DNA of 14,178 nucleotides. Source: Clostridiales bacterium. Lineage in GTDB: Bacteria; Bacillota_A; Clostridia; Oscillospirales; Oscillospiraceae. Shown here piece after piece: positions 1 to 8,768 of the stretch. The stretch spans positions 1 to 14,178 of the forward strand of contig DXTB01000027.1 in the NCBI GenBank assembly GCA_019410105.1. The letters run 5' to 3'. How positions within the stretch are numbered: position 1 is the stretch's first letter; every line of letters starts with the position of its first letter. The notes beneath the pieces are model-generated. The model was not told the origin of the DNA. It searched no databases and worked only from the letters and a program-made list of their open reading frames with translations. A program made the translations under genes and the position numbers.

Positions 1-163
1 CCCAGGTGGGGTCATACCGGACGGCGCCGCTCTCCGTGACCCGGCACAGGATGCGGCCGTTCCACTCCACCGGGAGCAGGCCGTCCTCCTCCACCGGCCG
101 GGGCAGCAGCTCCCGCCGCCGCAGGGCGTAGGACAGTTCCTCGAAATAGGTTTCTTTGGTCAT
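1..163 (-). CDS. Hypothetical protein, 5' end only (runs off the left edge)
   Basis: An open frame starts at an ATG on the minus strand (161-163) and stays open to the window edge, giving about 54 residues that begin MTKETYFEELSYALRRREL. The start is supported by a strong ribosome binding site (AAGGAGG) nine bases upstream. The visible part is rich in Arg, Glu and Leu, with no signal peptide or membrane segment, so it is probably cytoplasmic. GC-rich codon use matches the neighbouring genes. I do not recognise the family and assign no function. The gene is transcribed away from the intergenic region at 164-736, and I found no clear promoter for it there. Confidence 0.6.
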   Translation of the reverse strand, partial: MTKETYFEELSYALRRRELLPRPVEEDGLLPVEWNGRILCRVTESGAVRYDPTW

Positions 164-368
164 GTGCATCTTCCTCCTTCAGGCAAAATGCCCCTTTTCG
201 ATCATCGCTCCAGTCACTCGCTTGAGTCTCCTATCGTACCATCTTATCCACTTAGCAAATGGGACGAAAAAGTGTGTGCCCTTTTTGGCAGTACGAATAA
301 AGTTGGCGCGCTATGTCATCCTTCTCCGACGCAAATTGAAAATGCCCTTTTTGAACTCCCCGGGCAAC

Positions 369-422
369 AAAAAGCGCCGGCCTGATGGTTGACAAAACCA
401 ACAAACCGGCGCGCTGTTTTTT
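369..422. terminator. Probable bidirectional intrinsic terminator
   Basis: GCGCCGG (374-380) pairs with CCGGCGC (406-412). Inside, TGGTT and AACCA form a second short stem with an internal loop between. Five A residues lie directly to the left (369-373) and six T residues to the right (417-422), so the structure can stop transcription in both directions. Its likely role is ending the leftward glnA-gltD transcript, although it lies about 320 bases beyond the gltD stop. No rightward gene needing it is visible. Confidence 0.6.
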
Positions 423-440
423 GTATATCATTTTTTCGAA

Positions 441-478
441 TTTTAGCGCCCTATTTGAGAGCAAATAGGGCGCTAAAA
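441..478. repeat. Perfect 17-bp inverted repeat with 4-base loop
   Basis: Arms 441-457 and 462-478 are exact reverse complements (TTTTAGCGCCCTATTTG), with loop AGAG between them. The T residues are on the outside left and the A residues on the outside right, the opposite of an intrinsic terminator, so it is not a simple terminator on either strand. It could be a processed RNA hairpin, a protein or recombinase binding site, or part of a dispersed repeat. Only one copy is present in the window. Confidence 0.75.
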
Positions 479-736
479 GGGAATACAGCGGGGAAACATG
501 GAAAACTCTGGAAAACAACCTCTATAAGGGTGTTTATTCCTCGAAAATATCATTTTTTGATCTGGTCAATTTTAGGGAAAATAGAAAAGTTACACCCCCT
601 GGTACTCTAAGCTTTCCGCCTAAAATATCCAGATTGGTGTGGCCTTATGCTAAGAGAAAATGATATGAACCCCTGGTTCACGATGTATCCTTATCTAGTG
701 CTGCATAATGCGGGCACCGACCGGGCCTTCTGTTTT

Positions 737-2209
737 TCAATCTGTCTGAATCAGCGGGAGCTCGGTCCACTCGCCGTGTCCCATCAGGTACCTGTCCACT
801 TCCCAGGCGGCTTCGCGGCCCTCCCGAATGGCCCACACCACCAGGGACTGTCCCCGGCGCATGTCCCCGGCGGTGAACACGCCGGGGATGTTGGTGGAAT
901 AGCTCACCTCCGCTGTCTGTACAGTGGAGCAGGGAGTGCGCGTCAGTCCGAAGGCCTCCGGCACATAGTCCTGGGGGCCCAGGAAGCCGACAGCGATAAG
1001 CAGCAGTTGGCAGGGCAGCAGTTTCTCCGTTCCTGTCAGAGGCTTGCGGTCCGGCCCCAGCAGGACGGTCTCCACCCCGGTGAGGTGCCCCTCCGCATCC
1101 CGAAGCAGGTGTGAGACGGTGGTCTCGTAGATCCTGGGGTCATGACCAAAGATGGCGATGGCCTCCTCTTGGCCGTAGTCTGTTTTACACACCCGCGGCC
1201 ACTCCGGCCAGGGGTTCTTGGCGGTGCGGGCGCCTGTGGCTTTACGCATTATCTCCAACTGGGTAACGCTTTTACAGCCCTGGCGGATGCAGGTGCCCAC
1301 GCAGTCGTTGCCCGTGTCGCCGCCCCCTACGATGACCACATCCTTGCCCTGTGCAGAGGGACAGTAAGTCCCATCCAGCAGGGCACGGGTTGCCCCTGTC
1401 AGGAAGTCCACTGCAAACCAGACGTCCACTCCCGCCCGACCTGGTACGTCCAGATCTCGGGGCTGGGCCGCGCCGCAGCAGAGAACCACCGCGTCAAACT
1501 GTTCCCTCAGCTCCTCCTGACCCACGTCCCGGCCCGCGTCCACACCGGTGCGGAAGGCTATCCCCTCCGCCGCCATCAGATCCAGCCGCCGCTGGACCAC
1601 CGACTTTTCCAGCTTCATGTTGGGGATGCCGTACATCAGCAGGCCGCCAGGTCGGTCGGCCCGCTCGAACACGGTGACGCTGTGACCTCGGCGGTTAAGC
1701 CTTTGAGCGCAGGAGAGCCCGGCGGGGCCGGAGCCCACCACCGCCACGGTCCTACCGGTGCGGGTCTCGGGCGGCCGAGGGGACATGAGTCCCTGCTCCC
1801 AGGCCTCCTCGATGATCCCCAGCTCGTTGTCCTTCACCGTCACCGGCTGGCCGTTTAGGCCGCAGGTGCAGGCCGCCTCACACAAGGCGGGGCACACCCG
1901 GCCGGTGAACTCTGGGAAGTCGTTGGTTTTCAGTAGCCGCTCCAAAGCGCGGCCAAGCTTTCTGCGGTACACCAGGTCGTTCCACTCGGGCACCAGATTG
2001 TGCAGTGGGCAGCCGGAGACCATACCGTTCAACACCGCCCCTGACTGACAGAAGGGCACGCCGCAGGCCATGCACCGGGCCCCCTGCCGTTGCCGCTCCT
2101 CCCGGCCCAGCCGGGGATGGAATTCGTTCCAGTACGCCACCCGCTCCAGCGGTGGCTGGCAGGGATTGCCCTGCCGGGCATATTCCAGAAATCCAGTGGG
2201 CTTTCCCAC
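737..2209 (-). CDS. gltD: Glutamate synthase (NADPH), small subunit
   Basis: This is the electron-supplying subunit of glutamate synthase. It oxidises NAD(P)H through FAD and passes electrons via iron-sulfur clusters to the large subunit, which makes glutamate from 2-oxoglutarate and glutamine in the cytoplasm. At 490 residues the length is normal. The N-terminal cluster region carries Cys46, 49, 54 and 67 and Cys106, 110, 114 and 116. The FAD-binding GSGPAG is at 159-164, the NADPH-binding GGGDTGND at 295-302, and the C-terminal AGDMRRG begins at 447. Translation starts at GTG (2207-2209), only two bases after the gltB stop, with a purine-rich site (AGGAAAGGGGG) inside the end of gltB, so the two are probably translationally coupled. 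It is the last gene of the leftward operon. Confidence 0.96.
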   Translation of the reverse strand: MGKPTGFLEYARQGNPCQPPLERVAYWNEFHPRLGREERQRQGARCMACGVPFCQSGAVLNGMVSGCPLHNLVPEWNDLVYRRKLGRALERLLKTNDFPEFTGRVCPALCEAACTCGLNGQPVTVKDNELGIIEEAWEQGLMSPRPPETRTGRTVAVVGSGPAGLSCAQRLNRRGHSVTVFERADRPGGLLMYGIPNMKLEKSVVQRRLDLMAAEGIAFRTGVDAGRDVGQEELREQFDAVVLCCGAAQPRDLDVPGRAGVDVWFAVDFLTGATRALLDGTYCPSAQGKDVVIVGGGDTGNDCVGTCIRQGCKSVTQLEIMRKATGARTAKNPWPEWPRVCKTDYGQEEAIAIFGHDPRIYETTVSHLLRDAEGHLTGVETVLLGPDRKPLTGTEKLLPCQLLLIAVGFLGPQDYVPEAFGLTRTPCSTVQTAEVSYSTNIPGVFTAGDMRRGQSLVVWAIREGREAAWEVDRYLMGHGEWTELPLIQTD

Positions 2210-2211
2210 GG

Positions 2212-5200
2212 TCAGTCCCCCTTTCCTCTGGCGTTGACATAGAACGCCTCCGTCTCTGCCTGGACCCGGCCCATACCCTGGGCCTCGTACCAGGCGATGG
2301 TACGCAACATCCGGTCGTAGTCGTGGGGCAAAATCTTCTTGAATTTAGGCAACCAGGCTCCGAAATTGGCCAAAATTCGTCCGGCTTTGGGGGAGCCGGT
2401 GGCCTCTGCGTGAGCCTGGATCAGGCCTCGCAGCGCTTCTATATCTCCCTCTTCCGTGACCGGGCCCATGGACACCAGTTCCTTGTTCAGCCGCAGGTAC
2501 AGGTCATGGTCCTCGTCCAGCACATACGCTATCCCACCGCTCATGCCGGCGGCGAAATTGCGGCCCGTGGGGCCCAGGATTACCACCCGGCCCCCGGTCA
2601 TATACTCGCATCCGTGGTCCCCCACTCCCTCCACCACCGCGTCGGCGCCGGAGTTGCGCACGCAGAACCGCTCCCCGGTCACGCCGTTGAGAAAGGCCTG
2701 GCCGGAGGTGGCTCCATAGAGGGCCACGTTGCCCACCAGAATGTTCTCTGCCGGGTCAAAGGGGCTGTCCTTGGGCGGATAGACGATGATCCTCCCTCCG
2801 GAGAGGCCCTTGCCCAGGTAGTCGTTGGCGTCCCCCTCCAGCTCCAGGGTGAGGCCGCGGGGCAGGAAGGCGCCGAAGGACTGGCCTCCCCCGCCGGTAC
2901 ACTTTACCACAAAGGTGTCGTCGGGGAGTGCCTCCCCGTGGAGGAGAGTGATATCCGAACCAAGGATAGTCCCCACTGCCCGGTCGGTGGAGGACACCGC
3001 CAGTTCCAGCCGCCTATGGTCGCCTTTCTCAAGGGCGACGCCCAGCTTCTGTTCCAGTACCCGCAGATCCACTGTGTCCTCCAGATGGAAGTCATAGGCG
3101 TCCGCCGGATCAAAGCGGGTCTTTGGCCAGCCGGCGTAAGCACTGTCCAGAATGGCGGACAAGTCCACCGTGGCCGCCCGCTGGTTGACGGCGGGCTTCC
3201 GTACCCGCAGCAGGTCGGTGCGGCCTACCAGCTGGTCCACCGTGCGCACCCCAAGCCGGGCCATATGCTCCCGTAGTTCCCGGGCGACGAAGCGCATGAA
3301 GTTGACCACGTACTCCGGCTTGCCTGTGAACCGTTTCCGCAGCTCCGGGTTCTGAGTGGCCACCCCCACGGGGCAGGTGTCCAGGTTACACACCCGCATC
3401 ATGACGCAGCCAAGAGTGACCAGAGGGGCGGTGGCGAAGCCGAACTCCTCCGCTCCCAGCATACAGGCGATAGCCACGTCCCGGCCGCTCATGAGCTTGC
3501 CGTCAGTCTCCAGCACCACATGGGACCGCAGGCCGTTTTGGATCAGGTTCTGGTGGGCCTCCGCCAGACCCAGCTCCCAGGGCAGACCGGCGTTGTGGAT
3601 GGAGGTACGAGGGGCCGCGCCGGTGCCTCCGTCGTGGCCGGAGATGAGGATCACCTGGGCCCCTGCCTTGGCCACCCCGGCAGCGATGGTACCCACCCCC
3701 GCCTCGCTGACCAGCTTCACCGAGATGCGGGCCTGACGGTTGGCGCACTTCAAATCATAGATCAGTTGGGCCAGATCCTCGATGGAGTAGATGTCGTGGT
3801 GGGGCGGAGGAGAGATCAGGGTGACGCCGGGGGTGGAGTGGCGGCACCAAGCGATCCATGGGTAGACTTTCCCGGCGGGCAGGTGGCCGCCCTCGCCGGG
3901 CTTGGCCCCCTGCCCCATTTTGATCTGGATCTCTCTGGCGCTCACCAGGTAGGCGCTGGTGACCCCGAAGCGGCCGGAGGCCACCTGCTTGATGGCGGAG
4001 TACCGCTCCGGATCCCCCAGCCGGTCGTCTTCCTCGCCCCCCTCGCCGGCGTTGGACTTGCCCCCCAGCAGGTTCATGGCTTGGGCCAGGCACTCGTGGG
4101 CCTCACGGGAGATGGAGCCGTAGCTCATGGCCCCGGTCTTGAAGCGTTTGACGATAGAATCCTCGCTCTCCACCTCCTCTAAGGGGATGGGCTCGCCCAG
4201 ATATTTCATCTCCATCAGGCCACGGAGGGTGTGGGGCTTTGTCTCATCGTCCACCAGGGCGGTGTACTGCTTGAAGAGCCCGTAATCCTCCCAGCGGACG
4301 GCCTGCTGGAGCAGATGGATGGTCTGTGGATTATAGAGGTGGTCCTCCCCACCGGCTCGGGCCTTGTGCTCCCCCAGGCTCTCCAGTGTCAGGTCAGTCT
4401 CCTGTCCCAAGGGGTCGAAGGCGCGGTCGTGGTTCCGCTCCACTGCGGCGGCCATCTCCTCCAGGCCGATGCCCCCCACCCGTGAGACGGTGTTGGTAAA
4501 GTACTTGTCGATTACATCCTGCCGTATGCCCACCGCCTCGAAGATCTGGGCAGACTGGTAGGACTGGAGGGTGGAGATGCCCATTTTGGAGGCGATCTTC
4601 ACCACCCCGTGGAGGACGGCGGCGGTGTAGTCGGCCACTGCGGTGTGGAAGTCCTTGTCCAGCAGGCCCTCCTCGATCAGATCCACGATGGTCTCCTCCG
4701 CCAAGTAGGGGTTCACTGCCCGGGCGCCATAGCCCAGCAGGGCGGCGAAGTGGTGGACCTCCCGGGGCTCAGCGGATTCCAGGAGGATAGATACGGCGGT
4801 GCGCTTCCCGGTGCGAACCAGGTGCTGCTCCATGGCAGACACCGCCAGCAGAGAGGGGATGGCCGCGTGGTTCTCGTCCACCCCCCGGTCGGAAAGGATG
4901 ACAATGTTGGCCCCCTCCCGGTACGCCCTGTCCACCGCCACCGCCAGCCGGTCCAGTACCAGATCCAGGTGGGTGCCTTTGTAATAGAGCAGGGACACGG
5001 TGGCTGCGTGGAAGCCAGGTCGGTTCATGGCCTTGATCTTCATCAGGTCGGTGGAGGTGAGAACGGGGTTGTGGATCTGGAGCACCCGGCAGTTGTCCGG
5101 CTGTTCCTGGAGCAGATTCCCGTCATCGGCCGCGTAGACGGTGGTGTCGGTGACGATCTCCTCCCGGATAGCATCCATGGGTGGGTTGGTCACCTGGGCG

Positions 5201-6750
5201 AAGAGCTGCTTGAAGTAGGAGAAGAGGGGCCGATCCCTGTTGTCCAGCACCGCCAGGGGGATATCCACCCCCATGGCGGCGGTGGGCTCCGCCCCGGTGC
5301 GGGCCATGGGCAGGATGGTGTCGTTCACGTCCTCATAGGTGTAGCCGAAGGCCTTCTGAAGGCGGCTAAGTTCCTCCCGGCTGTGCCGCTCCACCCGCTG
5401 GTTTGGGATCGGCAGGTCGGCCAGACGGAGCAGATTGGTGTCCAGCCACTCTCCATAGGGCTGCCGGGCGGCGTAGCCCTCCTTCAGTTCCTGGTCGTCA
5501 ATGATCTGCCCCTGCCTCAGGTCCGCCAGCAGCATCTTGCCCGGCCGCAGCCGGGACTTTTCCACGATATGCTCCGGTGGGATGTCCAGCACCCCCACCT
5601 CGGAGGAGAGAATGAGCCGGCTGTCGTCGGTGAGGTAGTACCGGGCAGGGCGCAGGCCGTTGCGGTCCAGCACGGCTCCCACCACGTCCCCGTCGGAGAA
5701 CAGGATGGCCGCCGGGCCATCCCAGGGCTCCATGAGGGTGGCGTAGTAGTGGTATAGGTCCCGGCGGGAGCGGGAGAGGGTGCAGTCATTCCGCCAAGGC
5801 TCAGGGATACAGGCCATCACCGCCAGGGGAAGGTCCATCCCCGCCATCATCAGGAACTCCAGGGTGTTGTCCAGCATGGCGGAATCAGAGCCGGAGGCGT
5901 TCACCACCGGCAGCACCTTGTCCCTATCCGTTGCCAGCAGGGGGGAAAACATGGTCTCCTCCCGGGCCAGCATCCGGTCCATGTTGCCCCGGATGGTGTT
6001 GATCTCCCCGTTGTGGGCTATTAGCCGGTTGGGGTGGGCCCGCTCCCAGGAGGGGTTGGTGTTGGTCGAGAACCGGGAGTGGACGATGGCCAAGGCGGAG
6101 GTATAGTTTATGCTTTGCAGGTCGGGGTAGAAGGCCCGCAACTGGTGGACCAGGAACATGCCCTTGTAGACCACGGTGCGACTGGACAGGGAGACCACGT
6201 AGGTGTCCCCGCTCAGATGCTCGAATACCCGCCGGGCTACATAGAGCTTTCGGTCAAAATCCAAGCCGGGAGCCGTTTCCTCCGGCCTGGCCACAAAAGC
6301 CTGGAAGATGCTAGGCATTTTGTCCCTGGCTCGCTGGCCCAGAATCTCCGGGTGCACGGGCACTTCCCGCCAGCCCAGGAAAGCCATGCCTTCCTTCTCG
6401 GTCACCAGTTCGAACTGTCTCTGGGCCTGCCGGCGTTTCAAACCGTCCCGAGGCAGGAAGAACATGCCTACGCCGTAGTCCCGCCGTCCGGGCAGGGCGA
6501 TGCTCGCCTCCGCCGCCGCCCTGGCAAAAAACGCGTGGGGAATCTGGGTGAGTATGCCCACCCCGTCGCCGGTCTTACCCTCGGCATCCTTGCCCGCCCG
6601 GTGCTCCAGCTTCTCCACGATCTTCAGGGCATCGTCCACTGTCTCATGACTGGCCCGGCCCTGTATGTCCACCACGGCGCCAATGCCGCAGGCGTCATGC
6701 TCGAATTCCGGGCGGTACAGCCCTCTCCCTTCAGCCGCTTTTTCCCTCAT
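2212..6750 (-). CDS. gltB: Glutamate synthase (NADPH), large subunit
   Basis: The large subunit hydrolyses glutamine and transfers the ammonia to 2-oxoglutarate at an FMN site. I take the start at ATG 6748-6750 (1512 residues). The longer open frame from 6813 would begin inside the upstream terminator and has no ribosome binding site, whereas GAAAGAGG precedes the chosen ATG. A short propeptide leads to the class II glutaminase nucleophile Cys21 (DACGIG), with NGE at 247-249. The FMN domain spans roughly 840-1200, with KPGEGG at 950-955. The 3Fe-4S ligands are Cys1115, Cys1121 and Cys1126, in the usual spacing. The C-terminal GXGXG helix domain follows from about 1270. An apparent attenuator lies between the upstream regulator gene and this one. 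Confidence 0.97.
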   Translation of the reverse strand: MREKAAEGRGLYRPEFEHDACGIGAVVDIQGRASHETVDDALKIVEKLEHRAGKDAEGKTGDGVGILTQIPHAFFARAAAEASIALPGRRDYGVGMFFLPRDGLKRRQAQRQFELVTEKEGMAFLGWREVPVHPEILGQRARDKMPSIFQAFVARPEETAPGLDFDRKLYVARRVFEHLSGDTYVVSLSSRTVVYKGMFLVHQLRAFYPDLQSINYTSALAIVHSRFSTNTNPSWERAHPNRLIAHNGEINTIRGNMDRMLAREETMFSPLLATDRDKVLPVVNASGSDSAMLDNTLEFLMMAGMDLPLAVMACIPEPWRNDCTLSRSRRDLYHYYATLMEPWDGPAAILFSDGDVVGAVLDRNGLRPARYYLTDDSRLILSSEVGVLDIPPEHIVEKSRLRPGKMLLADLRQGQIIDDQELKEGYAARQPYGEWLDTNLLRLADLPIPNQRVERHSREELSRLQKAFGYTYEDVNDTILPMARTGAEPTAAMGVDIPLAVLDNRDRPLFSYFKQLFAQVTNPPMDAIREEIVTDTTVYAADDGNLLQEQPDNCRVLQIHNPVLTSTDLMKIKAMNRPGFHAATVSLLYYKGTHLDLVLDRLAVAVDRAYREGANIVILSDRGVDENHAAIPSLLAVSAMEQHLVRTGKRTAVSILLESAEPREVHHFAALLGYGARAVNPYLAEETIVDLIEEGLLDKDFHTAVADYTAAVLHGVVKIASKMGISTLQSYQSAQIFEAVGIRQDVIDKYFTNTVSRVGGIGLEEMAAAVERNHDRAFDPLGQETDLTLESLGEHKARAGGEDHLYNPQTIHLLQQAVRWEDYGLFKQYTALVDDETKPHTLRGLMEMKYLGEPIPLEEVESEDSIVKRFKTGAMSYGSISREAHECLAQAMNLLGGKSNAGEGGEEDDRLGDPERYSAIKQVASGRFGVTSAYLVSAREIQIKMGQGAKPGEGGHLPAGKVYPWIAWCRHSTPGVTLISPPPHHDIYSIEDLAQLIYDLKCANRQARISVKLVSEAGVGTIAAGVAKAGAQVILISGHDGGTGAAPRTSIHNAGLPWELGLAEAHQNLIQNGLRSHVVLETDGKLMSGRDVAIACMLGAEEFGFATAPLVTLGCVMMRVCNLDTCPVGVATQNPELRKRFTGKPEYVVNFMRFVARELREHMARLGVRTVDQLVGRTDLLRVRKPAVNQRAATVDLSAILDSAYAGWPKTRFDPADAYDFHLEDTVDLRVLEQKLGVALEKGDHRRLELAVSSTDRAVGTILGSDITLLHGEALPDDTFVVKCTGGGGQSFGAFLPRGLTLELEGDANDYLGKGLSGGRIIVYPPKDSPFDPAENILVGNVALYGATSGQAFLNGVTGERFCVRNSGADAVVEGVGDHGCEYMTGGRVVILGPTGRNFAAGMSGGIAYVLDEDHDLYLRLNKELVSMGPVTEEGDIEALRGLIQAHAEATGSPKAGRILANFGAWLPKFKKILPHDYDRMLRTIAWYEAQGMGRVQAETEAFYVNARGKGD

Positions 6751-6769
6751 GCGTCTCGCCTCTTTCCAT

Positions 6770-6805
6770 AAAAACGGCGGCGGTCCGTCTCCCGACCGTC
6801 GCCGT
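6770..6805 (-). terminator. Intrinsic terminator / attenuator before gltB, inside the operon
   Basis: Reading leftward, ACGGCGACGGTC (6794-6805) pairs with GACCGCCGCCGT (6774-6785) with a single A-C mismatch, an eight-base loop, and a run of five T at 6770-6774. It lies between the stop of the ANTAR gene and the gltB start, about 20 bases before that start, so it should limit readthrough into gltBD. The loop contains GAGAC, which can alternatively pair with GTCTC of the adjacent upstream hairpin (6806-6821), giving two mutually exclusive folds. Confidence 0.7.
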
Positions 6806-6821
6806 GAGACCACCTCGTCTC
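6806..6821 (-). promoter_or_regulatory. Six-base-loop hairpin beside the gltB attenuator
   Basis: On the leftward transcript GAGAC and GTCTC form a perfect five-pair stem around the loop GAGGTG, immediately before the 5' arm of the gltB terminator. ANTAR proteins bind pairs of small hairpins with six-base loops next to terminators, which fits the position. The loop has G at position 4 but G rather than A at position 1, so it matches the known target only in part. It may instead be just one half of a switch with the GAGAC in the terminator loop. Confidence 0.4.
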
Positions 6822-6826
6822 CGCCT

Positions 6827-7369
6827 CTATTCCATCGTTTTGCTGTCCAGCACCAGCCGGGCGGTCAGGGCCAATTTTGTCCTGCTGTCCATACTTTTTT
6901 TCTGCAAATAGTAATGGGCCTGCTCCTCTGTTATGCCATGGCGGTCCATGAGCAGGGCCTTAGCCCGGTCGATGAGTCTCCGATCCTCCCCACTGTGACA
7001 GGGGCGCCCGTACCGCTCCAGCCTGCGCCCCACTTGCAGCAGCAGCCGCACCGCAGCCAGCAGATCCCCACGGCTTACCGGGGATGGCAGGCGGAAGATG
7101 TCGTCATTCCCCAGAAGATCCAATCGGTCCTGGTGAGCCAGCACCAGCATGGCGCAGGAGAGGGGCAGGTCTTCAAAGAACAGCTCCGCCGTCTGATCCC
7201 CCAGCTTGTAGCCGCACACCACCGCCGGCACTGGCAGCTTGTTTATGGCCCGCCGCACCTGGTCGGCGGTGCGGCACACCAAGCAGGCGGCCGCGCCGCC
7301 CCCCTCCAGCAGTTCCTTTACACGCAGGGCGGTCTTTTCGCTCTCAAAGGCCACAATGATCTTTTCCAT
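6827..7369 (-). CDS. ANTAR-domain RNA-binding antiterminator with degenerate receiver (NasT/AmiR-like)
   Basis: A 180-residue protein with a receiver-like N-terminal half (about 1-113) and a C-terminal ANTAR domain (about 126-180). The ANTAR part shows the expected pattern: AKALLMDRHG at 136-145, an Ala at 151 and MDSRTKLA at 160-167. ANTAR proteins bind six-base-loop hairpins in nascent RNA and prevent terminators forming. The receiver seems unable to be phosphorylated: the strand that normally ends in the acceptor Asp reads AVVCGYKL (49-56), and the usual Lys-Pro near 97 reads PSP. Control may therefore come from a ligand or partner. It starts 33 bases after glnA with a good ribosome binding site (AGGGGAG) and lies just before the gltB attenuator, so its likely targets are the leaders of this nitrogen operon. 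Confidence 0.88.
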   Translation of the reverse strand: MEKIIVAFESEKTALRVKELLEGGGAAACLVCRTADQVRRAINKLPVPAVVCGYKLGDQTAELFFEDLPLSCAMLVLAHQDRLDLLGNDDIFRLPSPVSRGDLLAAVRLLLQVGRRLERYGRPCHSGEDRRLIDRAKALLMDRHGITEEQAHYYLQKKSMDSRTKLALTARLVLDSKTME

Positions 7370-7402
7370 GTGCGTTCACTCCCCTGTTGGGATGGGATCG
7401 CT

Positions 7403-8734
7403 TTAATAATTGATGATGTACTTCTCCCGTTCCCAGGAGGAGACGCGGGTGCGGTACTCCTCCCATTCCTTCCGCTTGCCCTCAATATAGTTGGCTGCCA
7501 CATGCTCTCCCAGGGTGTCCAGCACCAAGGGATCGGCCTCCAGAGCGTGGATGGCCTCCTCCAGGGAGTCGGGCAGAGAGTCGATGCCGTGAGCTTTTCG
7601 GGCGGCGGCATTCATGTCGAAGATGTTCTCGGTGACCTCCGGGGGCGGGGTGAGGCCCTTCTCGATGCCGTCCAGCCCGGCGGCCAGACAGAGAGCCAGC
7701 TCCAGGTAGGGGTTGCAGGCCGGGTCGGGAGAGCGGAGCTCCACCCGGGTGGACTGCCCCCGGGCGGCGGGGATACGGATAAGGGCGGAGCGGTTGGAGG
7801 CAGACCAGGCCAGGTAGCAGGGAGCCTCGTAGCCGGGCACCAGCCGCTTATAGGAGTTCACCAGGGGGTTGGTCACCGCCGCCATGCCCTTCACGTGGGC
7901 CAGCAGACCGGCGATGAATGAATATGCCTCTTTAGACAGGCCCTTTGGGTCATCCGGGTCGTAGAAGGCATTTTTCCCGCCCTGGAACAGGGACATGTTA
8001 GTGTGCATCCCCGAGCCATTGATGCCGAAGATGGGCTTGGGCATAAAGGTGGCGTGGAGGCCATTTTTCTGGGCTAGGGTCTTGACTGCCAGCTTGAAGG
8101 TCATAATGTTGTCCGCGGTACGCAGGGCGTCGGCGTACTTGAAGTCGATCTCGTGCTGGCCCTGGGCTACCTCGTGGTGGCTGGCCTCGATCTCAAAGCC
8201 CATCTGCTCCAGGGCCATGCAGATCTCCCGCCGGGTGCCCTCCCCGTGGTCCAGGGGGCCCAGATCGAAGTAGCCCGCCTCGTCGTTGGTACGGGTGGTG
8301 GGCTTGCCCTCGTCATCAGTCTGGAAGAGGAAGAATTCCGCCTCTGGACCTACGTTGAAGGCATCAAAGCCCATCTCCTCCGCCCTTTTCAGAGCCCGCT
8401 TGAGGACGTGCCGGGGGTCGCCCACGAAGGGTTTTCCGTCCGGGTCATGGACGTCACAGATGAGCCGGGCTACCCTGCCGTGGCTGGGCCGCCAGGGGAA
8501 GATGGCGAAGGAGTCCAGGTCGGGGTACAGGTACTGATCCGACTCGTCGATGCGGACAAAACCCTCGATGGAGGAGCCGTCGAACATGACCTGGTCATTC
8601 ACCGCCTTCTCAATCTGAGATGCGGTGATGGCCACGTTCTTGAGCTGACCGAAAATGTCGGTGAATTGAAGGCGGATGAACTCCACATCCTCTTCTTTTA
8701 CCATACGGATGATGTCTTCCTTGCTGTACGACAT
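7403..8734 (-). CDS. glnA: Glutamine synthetase, type I
   Basis: Makes glutamine from glutamate, ammonia and ATP as a cytoplasmic dodecamer, the entry point for ammonia. The start chosen is ATG 8732-8734 (443 residues, typical for the Firmicutes GSI-alpha form). It is preceded by GAGAGGAG at good spacing, whereas the longer frame from 8752 has no such site. Visible motifs are DGSSIEGF (52-59), the metal-binding GPEAEFF (129-135), NGSGMHTN (239-246), the flap Glu303 in [16 protein letters not shown] (314-322) and [13 protein letters not shown] (332-344). The length fits a form lacking the adenylylation-type insertion, so control is probably at the RNA level and by feedback. It is the first gene of the operon and has its own consensus promoter and leader terminator. 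Confidence 0.97.
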   Translation of the reverse strand: MSYSKEDIIRMVKEEDVEFIRLQFTDIFGQLKNVAITASQIEKAVNDQVMFDGSSIEGFVRIDESDQYLYPDLDSFAIFPWRPSHGRVARLICDVHDPDGKPFVGDPRHVLKRALKRAEEMGFDAFNVGPEAEFFLFQTDDEGKPTTRTNDEAGYFDLGPLDHGEGTRREICMALEQMGFEIEASHHEVAQGQHEIDFKYADALRTADNIMTFKLAVKTLAQKNGLHATFMPKPIFGINGSGMHTNMSLFQGGKNAFYDPDDPKGLSKEAYSFIAGLLAHVKGMAAVTNPLVNSYKRLVPGYEAPCYLAWSASNRSALIRIPAARGQSTRVELRSPDPACNPYLELALCLAAGLDGIEKGLTPPPEVTENIFDMNAAARKAHGIDSLPDSLEEAIHALEADPLVLDTLGEHVAANYIEGKRKEWEEYRTRVSSWEREKYIINY

Positions 8735-8768
8735 GCAGGACACTCCTCTCATTCTTTCAAGTAAAGTT

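Larger units (their letters stand above)
164..736. other. Intergenic region, AT-richer, no credible gene
   Basis: This 570-base gap separates the partial gene on the left from the gltD stop on the right. It is clearly richer in A and T than the rest of the window. Short open frames exist on both strands, but none has a ribosome binding site, recognisable motif or matching codon use. It holds a two-way terminator (about 369-422), a perfect 17-bp inverted repeat (441-478), a tandem TGGAAAAC pair (499-506 and 509-516) and three TGCCC(C)TTTT-like repeats near 187, 276 and 341. Transcripts leaving gltD would enter it from the right. I see no RNA gene here. Confidence 0.6.

Noticed and set aside
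441..478. Inverted repeat as the gltD terminator
   Set aside because: The outer bases are T on the left and A on the right, so neither strand gives a stem followed by a T run.
156..610. Several short open frames (73-88 codons) on both strands of the left intergenic region
   Set aside because: They have no ribosome binding site or motif, and some read through both arms of the inverted repeat, which makes them look alike by chance.
2005..3276. Long open frame (423 codons) on the plus strand opposite gltB/gltD
   Set aside because: It lies antisense to two clear, conserved genes and has no recognisable motif; such frames are expected opposite GC-rich codons.
6751..6813. N-terminal extension of gltB from an upstream start
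   Set aside because: It would translate the terminator hairpin and lacks a ribosome binding site; the ATG at 6750 has one and leads to a normal propeptide before Cys21.
6665..7921. Open frame of 418 codons on the plus strand across the gltB start, ANTAR gene and glnA end
   Set aside because: It is antisense to three supported genes and reads as low-complexity Gly/Gln/His-rich shadow sequence.
8735..8752. Upstream start of glnA giving six extra residues
   Set aside because: The ribosome binding site GAGAGGAG lies inside this extension and serves the ATG at 8734.
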